From an uncultured Planktomarina sp. (GTDB lineage Bacteria > Pseudomonadota > Alphaproteobacteria > Rhodobacterales > Rhodobacteraceae), in the NCBI GenBank assembly GCA_905182455.1, contig CAJJBJ010000002.1, positions 248,001 to 312,000 of the forward strand: DNA of 64,000 nt, in the 5' to 3' direction. The notes under the pieces were generated by a model, which worked only from the letters and a program-made list of their open reading frames with translations, had not been told where the DNA came from and ran no database searches. This document shows, one piece after another, positions 28,654-39,607 of the stretch. The position numbers and the translations under genes are program-made. Each line of letters opens with the position of its first letter. The first letter of the stretch is position 1.

Positions 28654-30030
28654 TCAGAAAAAATCGATAGTAACTTGCAAAAGGCGTTCCACTTCACTCA
28701 CGTCAGCGGCGAGGACAAACAACACTACATGATCACCATCCTCTATGCGCAAAGACCCGGAGGGTTTTAAAATTTCTGTGCCTTTGCGCACAGCACCCAA
28801 CAAAACGCCCTCAGGAAATTCGATATCGCGGATATACTGGCCAGCAATGGTGGACGTTGAGAGCACCTGAGCCTCGATCACTTCTGCCTCCGCATCGCCA
28901 ATCGAATAGACACCACGCACCCGGCCATGGCGAATATGGCGCAAAATTGATGAAACTGTGGTTGCCCTCGGGTTCACATAAGCATCAATCCCCATAGCAT
29001 GCAAAAGCGGCACCATAGAGGGGTCATTGATCAAACATATGGCCAACGGGCAGCCCATAGATTTGGCCCGAATCGCCGACAATAGGTTGGTTTTATCATC
29101 ATCAGTAACCGCAAGAATCACATCTGAACGCTCAATATTGGCCTCTGACAACATCTCAGCATCCAAACCATCCCCATGCAACACGATGGTTTTTTCTAAG
29201 GCCTCTGCAGCATGTTCCGCAGTTTCACGATTGATTTCAATCACCTTAGCGCGAATGCGGCTGCTACGGCCTTCAAGGTTTTGCGCCACCGCAAAGCCAA
29301 CATTCCCACCGCCCACAATCACCACACGGTCCTGTGCATGGGTGGTTTTACCAAACACCTCTAATGCGCGCTGCACGTCGTGTTTTTGGACGCAAATATA
29401 GCAAGAATCTCCTGCGAAGAGCTGATCACCAGAGCTGGGTACAAACAGCGTACCCTCGCGCCTGATGGCCACGACAACGGTCGAGAGCGTTGAAAACAGA
29501 TCGGACAGCTGTTTGAGCGGTGTGTTCAACACCGGACATTTGTCATCAAGCGTGATGCCCAGCATTTGAACATAGCCACCAAAGAAAAACTCGGTTTCAA
29601 AAGCCGCTGGCGTCTGTAATCGCCGCAAGGCGGCTTCGGCCACCTCTTTCTCCGGGCTAATCACCACATCAATCGGCAAGTGATCACGACGGTAAAGATC
29701 CGCATAGATCGCGTCCAAATAGCTTTGCGAACGCAGCCGAGCGATTTTCCGCGGAATGTTAAACACCGAATGCGCCACTTGACAGGTGACCATATTCACC
29801 TCGTCAGAATGGGTGGCGGCAATTATCATATCGGCGTCATCTGCCCCGGCACGCGCCAAAACATCGGGGTAGCTGGCAAATCCAACGATCCCCTGCACAT
29901 CCAAAGTATCGGTTGCCCGGCGCACGAGTTCGGCATTCCTATCCACAACTGTTACATCGTTTTTTTCATTAGCAAGATGACGTGCGATTTGCCAGCCAAC
30001 TTGGCCAGCTCCGCAAATGATCACTTTCAT
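28654..30030 (-). CDS. trkA: Trk potassium system NAD-binding protein TrkA
   Basis: A 458-residue cytoplasmic regulator of TrkH. It has two tandem RCK units, each a Rossmann NAD-binding fold (GAGQVGWQIARHLA near residue 6 and GGGNVGFAVAQNL near 239) plus a C-terminal TrkA_C domain. Nucleotide binding gates potassium uptake. It is downstream of ntrX on the same strand with 80 bases between. Confidence 0.96.
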   Translation of the reverse strand: MKVIICGAGQVGWQIARHLANEKNDVTVVDRNAELVRRATDTLDVQGIVGFASYPDVLARAGADDADMIIAATHSDEVNMVTCQVAHSVFNIPRKIARLRSQSYLDAIYADLYRRDHLPIDVVISPEKEVAEAALRRLQTPAAFETEFFFGGYVQMLGITLDDKCPVLNTPLKQLSDLFSTLSTVVVAIRREGTLFVPSSGDQLFAGDSCYICVQKHDVQRALEVFGKTTHAQDRVVIVGGGNVGFAVAQNLEGRSSRIRAKVIEINRETAEHAAEALEKTIVLHGDGLDAEMLSEANIERSDVILAVTDDDKTNLLSAIRAKSMGCPLAICLINDPSMVPLLHAMGIDAYVNPRATTVSSILRHIRHGRVRGVYSIGDAEAEVIEAQVLSTSTIAGQYIRDIEFPEGVLLGAVRKGTEILKPSGSLRIEDGDHVVLFVLAADVSEVERLLQVTIDFF

Positions 30031-30110
30031 GGGTTAGGCCCCCTTGAGATCAGAAAAAGTCTAACAACGGGTGTGTCAGACAAGAGACTGAAGGTCAATT
30101 CTTGGATTTC

Positions 30111-31506
30111 TCACTCATCTAAACTGGCCACGCGGCCACCACTTCGGTTGGATGTCACTACGCCAAGGGATTTCAACTTGCGGTGCAGCGCTGAGCGCTC
30201 CATGCCCACAAAGCTGGCGGTACGGCTAATATTGCCTCCAAAGCGGTTAATTTGGGTCAGCAAATACTCACGCTCAAACAATTCACGCGCTTCACGCAGC
30301 GAATGTGTTGCAACACTGCCCGACAGTACAATTTGCCCGTCTTTGCTATCGCCCACGCCAGTGTTGCTGGGCAGCTCTTCAGTCTCAATCAAAGCGTTCT
30401 GCGACCCCATGATCAGCACCCGCTCCATCATATTTTTCAGCTGGCGAATATTGCCCGGCCACACCATGCTCTCAAGCGTGTCGCTGCATCTTCACTGAGC
30501 GTACGTTTGGGCAGGCCCAGTTTTTCGTGGAACTCAGCCAAAAAATGCTCAGCCAGAAAGGTATATCTTCGCGGCGCTCTGCCAAACTTGGCACCACAAT
30601 CGGAACCACATTTAGGCGATGGAACAGCTCCTCGCGGAAGGTACCCGCTTCAATTTCCTCCACCAAATTCCGCGCAGTTGCGGAAATAACCCTGATATCA
30701 ACCTTTTGGGCGACGCTGCCGTCCACACGGGTGAAGCTTTGATCCACAAGAACACGCAACAACTTACCTTGAACAGCCAAGGGCAGATCTGCAATTTCAT
30801 CAAAAAATAAGATTCCATTATTAGCGGCTTCCAGAAGGCCAACCTGCAAAGCCTTAGCCCCAGATTCGACACCAAACAGTTTGGCCTCGGCGGTCTCTGC
30901 ATCCAAAGAAGCACAATTAACCACCACAAGGGGCGTATCTCCACGGTTGGAATTGGCGTGAATATAGCGCGTTGCCGTCTCCTTACCTACACCAGATGAC
31001 CCGGTCAGCAGCACCCTGCCATTGGATTTTGTGACCTTATCAAGATTGATTTTCAGCATTTTATAGACGGCGCTTTGCCCAATCATCTCCAGCGGTTGAT
31101 GGTATTGGTTGCGCAAAGCGCTGTTTTCACTTCGCAGATTAGCCACTTCCATCGCGCGCTTTATGACCACGATCAGCTGATCAATGTTGAACGGTTTTTC
31201 AATGAAATCGAAGGCGCCTTGCTTGATTGCGGCAACCGCTATTTCGATATTGCCATGGCCAGAAATAATCACAACCGGAATATCCGGGTAGTTTGCTTTT
31301 ACAGATTTGAGGATGTCGATCCCATCCATGGCACTGTCTTTAAGCCAGATGTCGAGAATCAACATCGCGGGGCGTTGGTCAGCTATCTGGCGCATCGCTG
31401 CGTCCGACGTGCCAGCCAAGCGGGTCTTGTAGCCTTCATCGATCAGAATGTCTGAGATCAATTCGCGGATGTCTCGTTCGTCATCTACAATCAAAATATC
31501 GGTCAT
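30111..31506 (-). pseudogene. ntrX: Nitrogen response regulator NtrX, two frameshifts
   Basis: Partner response regulator of NtrY, about 465 residues when repaired. The receiver (LIVDDERDIR, phosphorylation Asp in LILDIWLKD, IEKPFN), AAA+ domain (Walker A TGSSGVGKE, Walker B FFDEIADLP) and Fis-type helix-turn-helix (NISRTASFVGMERSALHRKL) are all present. The GAFTGA sigma-54 contact loop is absent: the corresponding region reads GVESGAKALQVG. Two one-base losses, near 30555 and near 30476, break the frame; a shifted frame gives AEHFLAEFHEKLGLPKRTLS between them. Error or recent decay cannot be separated here. Confidence 0.9.
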
Positions 31507-33762
31507 GCTGGCGTTCCTAGGTTTATGGTTTGCTCGTTCGTATGTTTCAATCTTGGCAGTTTAATAACCGCTTTCGCCCCCGGCCTTGCTCCGTCTTCGA
31601 AGGGTTCAGCATCGGATAGCACAAAGCTTCCGCCATGCTCTTCAATGGTTTTCACCACAATCGACAGGCCCAGCCCTGTGCCAGAGGCTCGGTTGGTCAC
31701 ATAGGGTTCAAGCAAGCGAGATCTATCTTCGGGCAACCCTGTGCCATTGTCTGAAATCTCAAGCTCTACGGAGCGATCTGTTTGCGAGGCGACTACCCTG
31801 ATTTCGCCCCTCCGTTCTGGATTGTTTTTCACCGCATCTTCAATCGATTCTCCAGCATTTTTCAACAAATTAGTAATCGCCCTCCCAATCATGGAGGCAT
31901 CTGCGTCAATCCAAAGGATGTCATTTGGAAGCATCAGTTTAAACGTGACATTGGGCTGTCCACTTTCTTGCAGCAGGATCGAGCCACGCAGAAAATCACC
32001 AAAATCTGTGGGCCTGCGGTCAGGTTCGGGCATGCGAGCGAACTGTGAAAACTCATCAACAATGCGCCGCAACTCGTCAGTTTGGCGCACAATCACATCG
32101 GTCATATTCTCCAGCTGATCAGAATCTTTACCCACTTTTGGCGAAAACTTTCGTTTAATGCGTTCTGCCGACAGTCGGATTGGAGTCAGAGGATTTTTGA
32201 TCTCATGGGCAATCCTACGCGCCACATCGCCCCAAGCTGCCATTCGCTGTGCACTAACCAGATCTGTCACATCCTCAAAGGCAATCACATAGCCTTCTTC
32301 TTCCGCCAGCTCATTGGTCCGCAGAGAAATTCGAACCAATAGGCTTTCGAGCTTACCACGCCGTACTAAACGGATTTCGCGCTGCGCCACATCAGAAACA
32401 CCAGATATAAAATCATCGACGACTTCCCCAAATTCTGGCACGGAGTCAGACAAGAGCGACAGTTCAGACACCTCCGACAAATCCAAAACACGCTGTGCAA
32501 ATTTGTTCAAAAAGGTGATGTGTCCAGTTTGATCTAAACCGATAACGCCCGAGGTGACAGAGGCCAATACCGAGTCAAACAGCCTACGGCGGCGATCGGC
32601 TTGTTCTGCACTTTGGATCAATGTATCGCGTTGGCCTTTGAGTTGGTGGGTCATTTGATTGAAATAGCGCGCCAGCATCGCAATCTCATCATCGCCTTTG
32701 ATGTTTTCAATGCGCGCGTCCAGATCCCCTGCCCCAACCTTTTGCGCCGCCGCCGCCATCCGCCCTACGGGGCTGGCCAAACGCTCAGCAAACCAAAGGC
32801 CCAACCAAGTAGCGGTCAAAATCAAAATCACCGCAAAAGCGAGGTATAAAAGTCCAAAATCAAACAACAAACGTCCGCGTTCAGTCTCAAGCTGATTATA
32901 ATAATTCGCGGTCTCAGTTGTCTCTTCAAGCAGACCCAAAAGCGCGCCATCCACAGAGCGGGTCAAATATAGGTAATGGTTTGAGTAATTGAGCAACCGA
33001 ATGAGCGCTCGCATCTCATTGTTAATAAAATCTTCCACAACCAAGACCTCAGGCCCTTCAGCGAGTGCAATTTGCGCCTCTGTGGGCTGTTCATAGCCAA
33101 ACAAATAGGAAGACGGTCCACGCAGGCGCAGTTGCGCCAAATTATTGATTACATAAATCTCCTTTAAGGCCACGCTCAAATTCAGTTTGCAGACGCGTCA
33201 GTTCTGGGCTCAATTGGGTGTCGGTGTCAATATTGCCAGTTGTAAATCTGTTTTGATTGAGGTCATTGAGCCGCTGCGCAAAGGCTTCTGTGTCGGCAAT
33301 CAAACCATTGCGGGTTTGGGTATGATAGGCTTGGGCCGCGCTCAGCGAGGCACCAACGGCACTGCGCACACGCTCCGAAAACCAGCCTTCCAACGCCTGA
33401 TTTACTGAAAGCACCGCGAATATCGCTACCAGAATGGTTGGAAACAGTGCTATCACCCCGAAGGCGGTGGTGAGACGGAAGTGCAATCTGGATCCGGCCG
33501 ACTCAGCGCGCCGTGCCGCTGCCAATTGCACTATCCGACGTATCAACAGCGTTGTGATAAATAAAATATAAACGAAATCAGCCGTCAGAACGAAGCGCAA
33601 TGACGCCCGCCCACCCTGAATAGGTTGCATCGCATAAAATGTCAGGAAAACCAGCATCGGTCCGGTGATGACCAAACAGAGGGTCAGGCCGGAATTGACC
33701 GAAGTATTTGCACGAAAATCAGCAATCCTATCTAAAAAAGAACTGACAAGACCGTGACGCAT
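31503..33762 (-). pseudogene. ntrY: Nitrogen sensor kinase NtrY, frameshifted
   Basis: Membrane sensor histidine kinase that phosphorylates NtrX, about 752 residues when repaired. There are several N-terminal transmembrane segments, a periplasmic sensing part, a HAMP domain (GLWFAERLASPVGRMAAAAQ), a PAS-like domain, the H-box AHEIKNPLTPIRLSAERI and ATP-binding motifs ISDNGTGLP and GTGLGLSIV. One extra T in the TTT at 33163-33165 (plus strand) splits the frame: GLKEIYVINN is read as GLKGDLCNQ. The start of ntrX overlaps its stop. The rest is intact. Confidence 0.92.
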
Positions 33763-33838
33763 TCCTGCAGCCCCTTCATCGTTACGTCTACGGTACTACA
33801 TTCCGATTCTTTGCCAAAATGCAACGCTTGTTGCTCTT

Positions 33839-35198
33839 TTACATCATTTTGCGCCGCCGTGTCACGACAATTTCGAGCTCATTTATTTTCTTACGCAAAG
33901 TATTGCGGTTGATACCAAGAAGGTCTGCACATTTAGCTTGATTTCCAGAACTCGCCGAGAGAGCAATCTCGATCAACGGCACCTCAATTTCACGTAAAAT
34001 TCGCTGATACACACCTGCGGGCGGTAAAGTAGATCCATGCAAGTCAAAATATCGTTGCACATGCATCTCCACCGCATCGCTCAACTTCTCTGACGGGGGG
34101 AGTTGGCTCAGACTGCTAGATGAGCCCACCTTTTTTCAAGATATCTTGCACGGTCGGACCATCAAAAATCGCATTTGACGATTCCATCATCAGCTGCATC
34201 ATTACGTTTTGCAATTGGCGTACATTTCCCGGCCAGCTAAATCCACGCAAGGCGGAGAGGCCCGCCGCGCTGAATTGAAACGCCACATCACTCTCAGCGA
34301 TATTGATAAAGTGCTGCGCCAAGACCGAGATATCCTCAACCCGTTCGCGCAGGGCAGGCACTGTCAGTTGCAGGCTTGAAATCCTAAAAAATAAATCGTT
34401 TCTGAAATTTCCATTTTGTACATCGGCCAGAATATTGGGGCCCGCGATTGAAATAAGCCGCGCGGTGCGTTCGCTGGGTTCGCCCAATGTGTGGAGCACC
34501 CGAAGTTGCGCCGCGGGGCTGAGATCCGATACCCCGTCCAAAATCAACGTGCCCGACCCTGCCCTTTGGATAGCATCGGTGATCGCCGATTGGCTCTCAG
34601 TCATCTCGGGATGCAGGACCACAATAGGTCGGTCTGCTCGGGTTGAGAAATTATGCAGGCTGGCGGCGATCAATGATTTACCTGTCCCGGGCTCGCCCAA
34701 AACCAAAACGGGCGCTGCGGCGTTCATTGCCCGCGCAATCAACCGGTACAGGTTTTGCATGGCAGGCGATTGCCCCACCAGAGGAATTTCAGCGTCAGGA
34801 TTGGTCGCAAGCGCTGCAGCGGATTGCGCGGGTTGCCGACGGTCCAAAGCTTTGGCCGATCTGCGCATCAATTCGGGCAGGTCAAATGGTTTGGGCAGAT
34901 AGTCAAAAGCCTTCGCCTCATTGGCGCGGATGGCGGTAACAATGGTATTTTGTGCCGAAATGATGATCACTGGTAAATTTGGGCGAAATTTTGTTATCTT
35001 TGGCAGGTTATCCAAGCCATTACCGTCTGGCATCACCACATCAGAAACAACCAAGTCGCCCTTGCCATCCTCAACCCAGCGCATCAGCGTGGTGAGAGAC
35101 GAAGTAGCGTGAACCTTGCAGCCAGCACGGGTGTAGGCCTGAGTTAAAACGGTTCGAATTGTACGATCATCATCCGCGATTAAAACCGTTCCATCCAT
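33839..35198 (-). pseudogene. ntrC: Nitrogen response regulator NtrC, frameshifted
   Basis: Response regulator for nitrogen limitation, about 452 residues when repaired. It has the receiver (IADDDRTIR, Asp in VVSDVVMPDG), an AAA+ domain (Walker A GEPGTGKSL) and a C-terminal Fis helix-turn-helix ([21 protein letters not shown]). GAFTGA is missing and Walker B is degenerate (TLILDG), as described for Rhodobacter NtrC, which works without sigma-54. A run of six T at 34131-34136 carries one base too many, cutting off the DNA-binding domain. ATG 35198 is chosen over upstream in-frame starts because AAGGAAGAAT precedes it and it lies 17 bases after ntrB. Confidence 0.92.
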
Positions 35199-35215
35199 GG
35201 TATTCTTCCTTATTA

Positions 35216-36268
35216 TTAAACTTTTATTGGCAACGATATTCTGAAAGTAGTTTGACCAGGACGCGATACAACACTGACCCAAGCGTTATGCTGTGTTACT
35301 ATTTTTGACACCAAAGCTAGGCCGAGGCCTTTGCCATTGCTTTTGGATGATACAAATGGATCAAACACATGTTTTGCGAGGGCCTCGGGCAGGCCAGGGC
35401 CGTTGTCGGTGATGTCAACATGCAACGGCAACCGCTGGCCATGGCTATCGGGCAGCACCAAACGCAAATTTGGATTATAAAAAGTGCGGAGCGATATTTC
35501 ACCCTTATCCCCCAAAGCTTCACAAGCATTTTTGATGAGATTCAAAAACACCTGAACCATTTGATCCGCATCAGCCCAGACATTAGGCAAGGATGGATCG
35601 TAGTTTTTGGATATTTGAATATCGCCCGCAAAGCCAAATGTGGCGGAACGCGCGGCTTGGTCCAATACATCATGGATATTGACCTCAGCACAGTTCGGCG
35701 GAGTGAGATCCCCAAATTGCTCAACTTGATCCAGCAAAGCCACAATCCGTTTGGACTCCTCAACGATAAGATCTGTCATTTCATGATTTTTTGGCGGCAG
35801 CGACATAGCCAAAAACTGCGCTGCCCCAGTGATCCCAGCCAATGGATTTTTGATTTCATGGGCCAGCATTTCAGCCATGCCAATCGCAGAATGCGCCGCT
35901 GATACCGGAGCCAATCCATTGCCAGAGCTGCCCATTGTTTCATGTGGTATCAGCAAAATCAAAACTTGCTGTTCCACACCATAGAGCGGGCATACATGCG
36001 CAGCGCAGGTGCGGGAACCGGTGTTTCGTCCATGGGCTGCAACTTCGCCAATCACAATGGGGCGCATTAATGCGCGGGCACGGTCTATCCCTGCGGGCAA
36101 TAAATCCTCACCGCGCAGGTAATTCCAAACATGCTGTCCCAAAGCGACTTTGGAAGAGATCCCTAAAAATTGTTCAGCCGCTGCATTGACCTCATTAATG
36201 CTATCATCACGCCCGATCACCAATCCCGCGATTGGCAATTGCGCCCAAAGGTCCTGAAAATGTGTCAT
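35216..36268 (-). CDS. ntrB: Nitrogen sensor kinase NtrB
   Basis: A 350-residue cytoplasmic histidine kinase/phosphatase that controls NtrC under direction of PII proteins. It has an N-terminal PAS domain (IGRDDSINEVNAAAEQFLG), the H-box AHEIKNPLAGITGAAQFLA near residue 138, the N-box NLIKNACEAL and G-boxes DNGPGLP and GKGLGLALV. It overlaps dusB by four bases upstream and is followed by ntrC. Confidence 0.96.
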   Translation of the reverse strand: MTHFQDLWAQLPIAGLVIGRDDSINEVNAAAEQFLGISSKVALGQHVWNYLRGEDLLPAGIDRARALMRPIVIGEVAAHGRNTGSRTCAAHVCPLYGVEQQVLILLIPHETMGSSGNGLAPVSAAHSAIGMAEMLAHEIKNPLAGITGAAQFLAMSLPPKNHEMTDLIVEESKRIVALLDQVEQFGDLTPPNCAEVNIHDVLDQAARSATFGFAGDIQISKNYDPSLPNVWADADQMVQVFLNLIKNACEALGDKGEISLRTFYNPNLRLVLPDSHGQRLPLHVDITDNGPGLPEALAKHVFDPFVSSKSNGKGLGLALVSKIVTQHNAWVSVVSRPGQTTFRISLPIKV

Positions 36269-37252
36269 GCCGCCACATCAGCGCATGAATGCTCGACTGC
36301 CTGCCAGATGAAACCGTGAATTTCCGAGATATCCAAAGACCGTAGCACAGATTGCCGCAGCTCGGTGGTCACATTCAACCCATCCAGATACCACCCCAAA
36401 TGTTTGCGAGCATTCTTCAATCCTAACACATCACCGTAAAACGCCACAATGGCCTTATGATGCCCGATGATCAGCTCCGCTAAATTCGCACCAATCGGTA
36501 TTTTGGGCTCGGGCGTGCCGTAAAGGGCCGCTGAAATTTCCGCCAAACGCCAAGGTGCGCCCTGAGCACCGCGCCCAACCATAATGCCGTCAGCCCCAGA
36601 CTGAGCTAGAGCCATTCGCGCAGAGGCCACATCAACAATATCACCATTGGCGATCACCGGAATTGTGACAGCCTGCTTAACTTTGGCAATGGCACCCCAA
36701 TCGGCATCACCTTTATAAAATTGGCAGCGGGTGCGGCCGTGCACTGTAATCATTTTCACCCCGGCCGCTTGCGCCCGTGCAGCTATATCAGGGGCGTTGA
36801 GCGAGGAGTCATCCCATCCCAGCCGCATCTTTAAGGTGACATCCAGTTTTGTGGCTTTCACCACGGCTTCTACCAGCTCCAAGGCAAAATCAGGGGTACG
36901 CATCAACGCTGATCCAGATTGACCGTTTGTCACCTTCTTGGCCGGGCAGCCCATGTTAATATCGATGATTTTAGCACCATTGGCCTCAATCATGCGCGCA
37001 GCCTCAGCTCATCCAATGGGCTTCGCAGCCGGCGATTTGCACCGAAGTATTACCAATACCAAAGCCCAGCTCAGCGCGTTCACGCACGCCAGGTTTTTTC
37101 TGAACCATCTCGTGGCTTGCCACCATCTCTGACACGACAAGCCCTGCGCCAAAAGATTGCACTAAGTTGCGAAACGGCACATCTGTAATTCCGGCCAGGG
37201 GGGCCAGTAACACGGGTGGTTTAACATCTTGATTACCTAAAACTATTTTCAC
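36265..37252 (-). pseudogene. dusB: tRNA-dihydrouridine synthase (NifR3/DusB), frameshifted
   Basis: Flavoenzyme that reduces uridine to dihydrouridine in tRNA, about 328 residues when repaired. Present are the FMN barrel start LLAPLAGITDVPFR, the catalytic Cys in DINMGCPAKK, and the GRTRCQ and NGDI motifs. One extra base at about 37009 turns HWMAEAARMIEANG into HWMS-stop. The GTG start at 37252 is chosen because GGAG lies nine bases upstream and it gives the family-typical N-terminus. It is the first gene of the ntr block, as nifR3 is in Rhodobacter. Confidence 0.92.
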
Positions 37253-37416
37253 AGTAATTTTCTCCAACTGCTCGCTAATTGCGCATTCTACGCCACAGCA
37301 GGCAAGTCTGTCGCTACGTAAAATACACATTTTTATGCGTTTGCACAAAAAATAGGCATAAATACAGCGCTAGTGAAGGATTGCATGCAGAATATCAACC
37401 GATATAATCATGCATC

Positions 37417-38559
37417 ATGGATAAACCGTACAACATAACAGCCATCGTCCTTGCGGCCGGGCGCGGCCTGCGCGCCGGTGGTCCGGGGCCAAAGCAATGG
37501 CAGCCCTTGATGGGAAAACCCCTGATCTCATGGTCGATTGCGCCATTCTTGACGCACCCCATGGTGTCTCAGGTTGTGGTGGTCCACCATCCTGATGAGG
37601 ATGATTTACTGTCTCAGCTGCCATCTGGGATCCTATATGTGGCGGGAGGGCTTAACAGAGACGACTCAGTACGATGCGCCTTGACGGCCATTCAACCTCT
37701 CAGTCCAGATTATGTCTTGATCCACGACGCCGCCCGACCCTGTTTGGATCAATACCTTTTATCGGAATGCATTAACTCTATGGTGACCCATGGAGCGGCC
37801 GCCCCAGCTGTAGCGGTTCAAGATACCCTTTGGCGCGGCACGGATCAGGTTTTAGATATGATTGACCGTACTCAAATCTTTCGGGCGCAAACCCCGCAAT
37901 GTTTTGCCTATGAGTTGATCAGCTCAGCCCATAAATCCGCTGAATCTTCTGCTACAGATGACGTGCAAATCGCACGCACAGCGGGGCATACCGTTGCTAT
38001 TGTACCTGGCAACGAGGATAATATCAAAGTAACACTGCCCGGTGATTTTGCGCGGGCTGAACAAATTTTGCGAGGCAGAATGAAACTACGCGTCGGCAAT
38101 GGCTTTGATGTACATCGATTTGGACCGGGAACCGAGATCACCCTTTGCGGCGTCAACTTGCCCCATAAGGCTGGGCTGATTGGCCATTCCGATGCCGATG
38201 TGGGCATGCATGCGGTGACAGATGCCATTTACGGCGCTTTGGCGCGTGGCGATATTGGTCAGCATTTCCCGCCCTCAGATCCACAATGGAAGAGTTCAGC
38301 CAGCGATATCTTCCTCAAACATGCGGTAGATTTGGCCGCTGAGATGGGTTTTCGGATTGAAAATGTGGATTGCACCTTAATTTGCGAGTTCCCAAAGATT
38401 GGCCCGCATGCACATGCGATGCGCGCCCGCATGGCACAGATCATGGGTTTGAAAGAGGATCAAGTGTCGATCAAGGCCACAACGTCAGAAACGCTGGGCT
38501 TCACGGGGCGCGAAGAAGGTATCGCGGCCATGGCCTCAGCCGCTTTGGTGAGCCTATGA
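37417..38559 (+). CDS. ispDF: Bifunctional IspD/IspF enzyme of isoprenoid synthesis
   Basis: A 380-residue fusion of two MEP-pathway enzymes. Residues about 1-220 are IspD (CTP-dependent cytidylyltransferase; LAAGRGLRAGGPGPKQW and HDAARP). Residues about 225-380 are IspF (2-C-methyl-D-erythritol 2,4-cyclodiphosphate synthase), with the metal ligands in GFDVHRF and GHSDADV. The fusion is common in alphaproteobacteria. The stop overlaps the pgpA start. Confidence 0.96.
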   Translation: MDKPYNITAIVLAAGRGLRAGGPGPKQWQPLMGKPLISWSIAPFLTHPMVSQVVVVHHPDEDDLLSQLPSGILYVAGGLNRDDSVRCALTAIQPLSPDYVLIHDAARPCLDQYLLSECINSMVTHGAAAPAVAVQDTLWRGTDQVLDMIDRTQIFRAQTPQCFAYELISSAHKSAESSATDDVQIARTAGHTVAIVPGNEDNIKVTLPGDFARAEQILRGRMKLRVGNGFDVHRFGPGTEITLCGVNLPHKAGLIGHSDADVGMHAVTDAIYGALARGDIGQHFPPSDPQWKSSASDIFLKHAVDLAAEMGFRIENVDCTLICEFPKIGPHAHAMRARMAQIMGLKEDQVSIKATTSETLGFTGREEGIAAMASAALVSL

Positions 38560-39020
38560 GCCATCTCATCGCCACATTCTTTTACGTCGGGCACATGCGG
38601 CCCGCACCGGGCACTTGGGGCAGTTTGGCAGCGCTCTTGGTGGGCTTTGCGCTTGTTCATATCTCTGGAGCAACAGGGCTGTCCATCGGCATTATCGCCA
38701 GCTGTCTATTGGGCTGGTGGGCCACCGCAGCAGAGACCAAAGGCAAAGAGGATCATGACCCATCTGAAATCGTGATTGATGAAGTGGCCGGACAATGGAT
38801 TGCGACCCTACCGCTGGCGATTTGGCCACAAACCTTCGAGATTGCGATCTGGTATTGGCTGTTGGCTTTTGGTGGCTTTCGCCTGTTTGACATTACCAAA
38901 CCGGGTTTGGTGGGCTGGGCTGACAGGCAAGTTGGTCCGCTGAGCGTTATGCTGGATGATATCATCGCGGGCCTTATGGCGGCTACAGTGATCTGTCTGG
39001 TTATGGTGATATTGCCATGA
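38556..39020 (+). CDS. pgpA: Phosphatidylglycerophosphatase A
   Basis: A 154-residue membrane enzyme that dephosphorylates phosphatidylglycerol phosphate to phosphatidylglycerol. Conserved motifs APGTWGSLAALL and IVIDEVAGQW are visible with several hydrophobic segments. ATG 38556 overlaps the ispDF stop (ATGA) and is preferred over the longer upstream reading frame, which only shadows ispDF. It overlaps cinA by 4 bases. Confidence 0.92.
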   Translation: MSHLIATFFYVGHMRPAPGTWGSLAALLVGFALVHISGATGLSIGIIASCLLGWWATAAETKGKEDHDPSEIVIDEVAGQWIATLPLAIWPQTFEIAIWYWLLAFGGFRLFDITKPGLVGWADRQVGPLSVMLDDIIAGLMAATVICLVMVILP

Positions 39021-39493
39021 CTTTGGCGGCAGATGTTGTGGCCTTGGCCATCCGTGCCAAGGTAAAGATCACCAGCGCGGAAAGCTGTACTGGCGGGATG
39101 ATCAGCGCGGCTTTGACCGATATCGCTGGCAGTTCGGCGATGTTCGAACAAGGGTTTGTAACCTATTCTAATGCTGTCAAAACCAAAATGCTGGGTGTGT
39201 CTGAGGAGACGCTCCAAGTACATGGCGCGGTGTCTGAACCTGTGGCCTGTGAAATGGCCTCTGGCGCTTTGATGGTCTCTGGCGCTGACATTGCCGTGTC
39301 AGTCAGTGGTATTGCAGGACCCGGCGCCTCAGAGTCCAAACCGGAAGGCAGGGTTTGCTTTGGGGTTGCATCAGCTCAGGGCGTTTATTGCGAAACACTT
39401 GAATTTGGCACTATTGGCCGCGCAGAGGTCCGCAAAGCTTCGACAGATCATGCCTTAGAATTAATCTCCGATCTTTTAAAAAGAGCCTATTGA
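39017..39493 (+). CDS. CinA-family nicotinamide-nucleotide amidohydrolase
   Basis: A 158-residue stand-alone C-terminal CinA domain (PncC type), which deamidates nicotinamide mononucleotide in the pyridine nucleotide cycle. The diagnostic ITSAESCTGGMISAALTDI near residue 18 and the VSGIAGPGASE motif are both present. It lacks the N-terminal MoCF-like domain of full CinA, as usual for this gene context. Third gene of the ispDF-pgpA-cinA operon. Confidence 0.92.
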   Translation: MTLAADVVALAIRAKVKITSAESCTGGMISAALTDIAGSSAMFEQGFVTYSNAVKTKMLGVSEETLQVHGAVSEPVACEMASGALMVSGADIAVSVSGIAGPGASESKPEGRVCFGVASAQGVYCETLEFGTIGRAEVRKASTDHALELISDLLKRAY

Positions 39494-39514
39494 TTACGCC
39501 TTACCCCCATCTTA

Positions 39515-39531
39515 TGCGTAACTTTTACGCA
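39515..39531. repeat. Perfect 7-bp inverted repeat between cinA and amtB
   Basis: TGCGTAA-CTT-TTACGCA is a perfect dyad in the space between cinA and amtB. The tail AAGTTGG has no T-run, so termination is unlikely. An operator upstream of amtB, or a weak 3' hairpin for cinA, are the options. Confidence 0.35.
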
Positions 39532-39607
39532 AAGTTGGAATGCTGGCGGTAAAAGCCGGTTTGAAAGTGCTTGGGACTTTTACTTTAAGGTTATTTTCTA
39601 TGAAAAA

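Noticed and set aside
39480-39600. Sigma-54 (-24/-12) promoter upstream of amt
   Set aside because: GG and GC dinucleotides occur, but none with the required spacing of the TGGCAC-N5-TTGC consensus.
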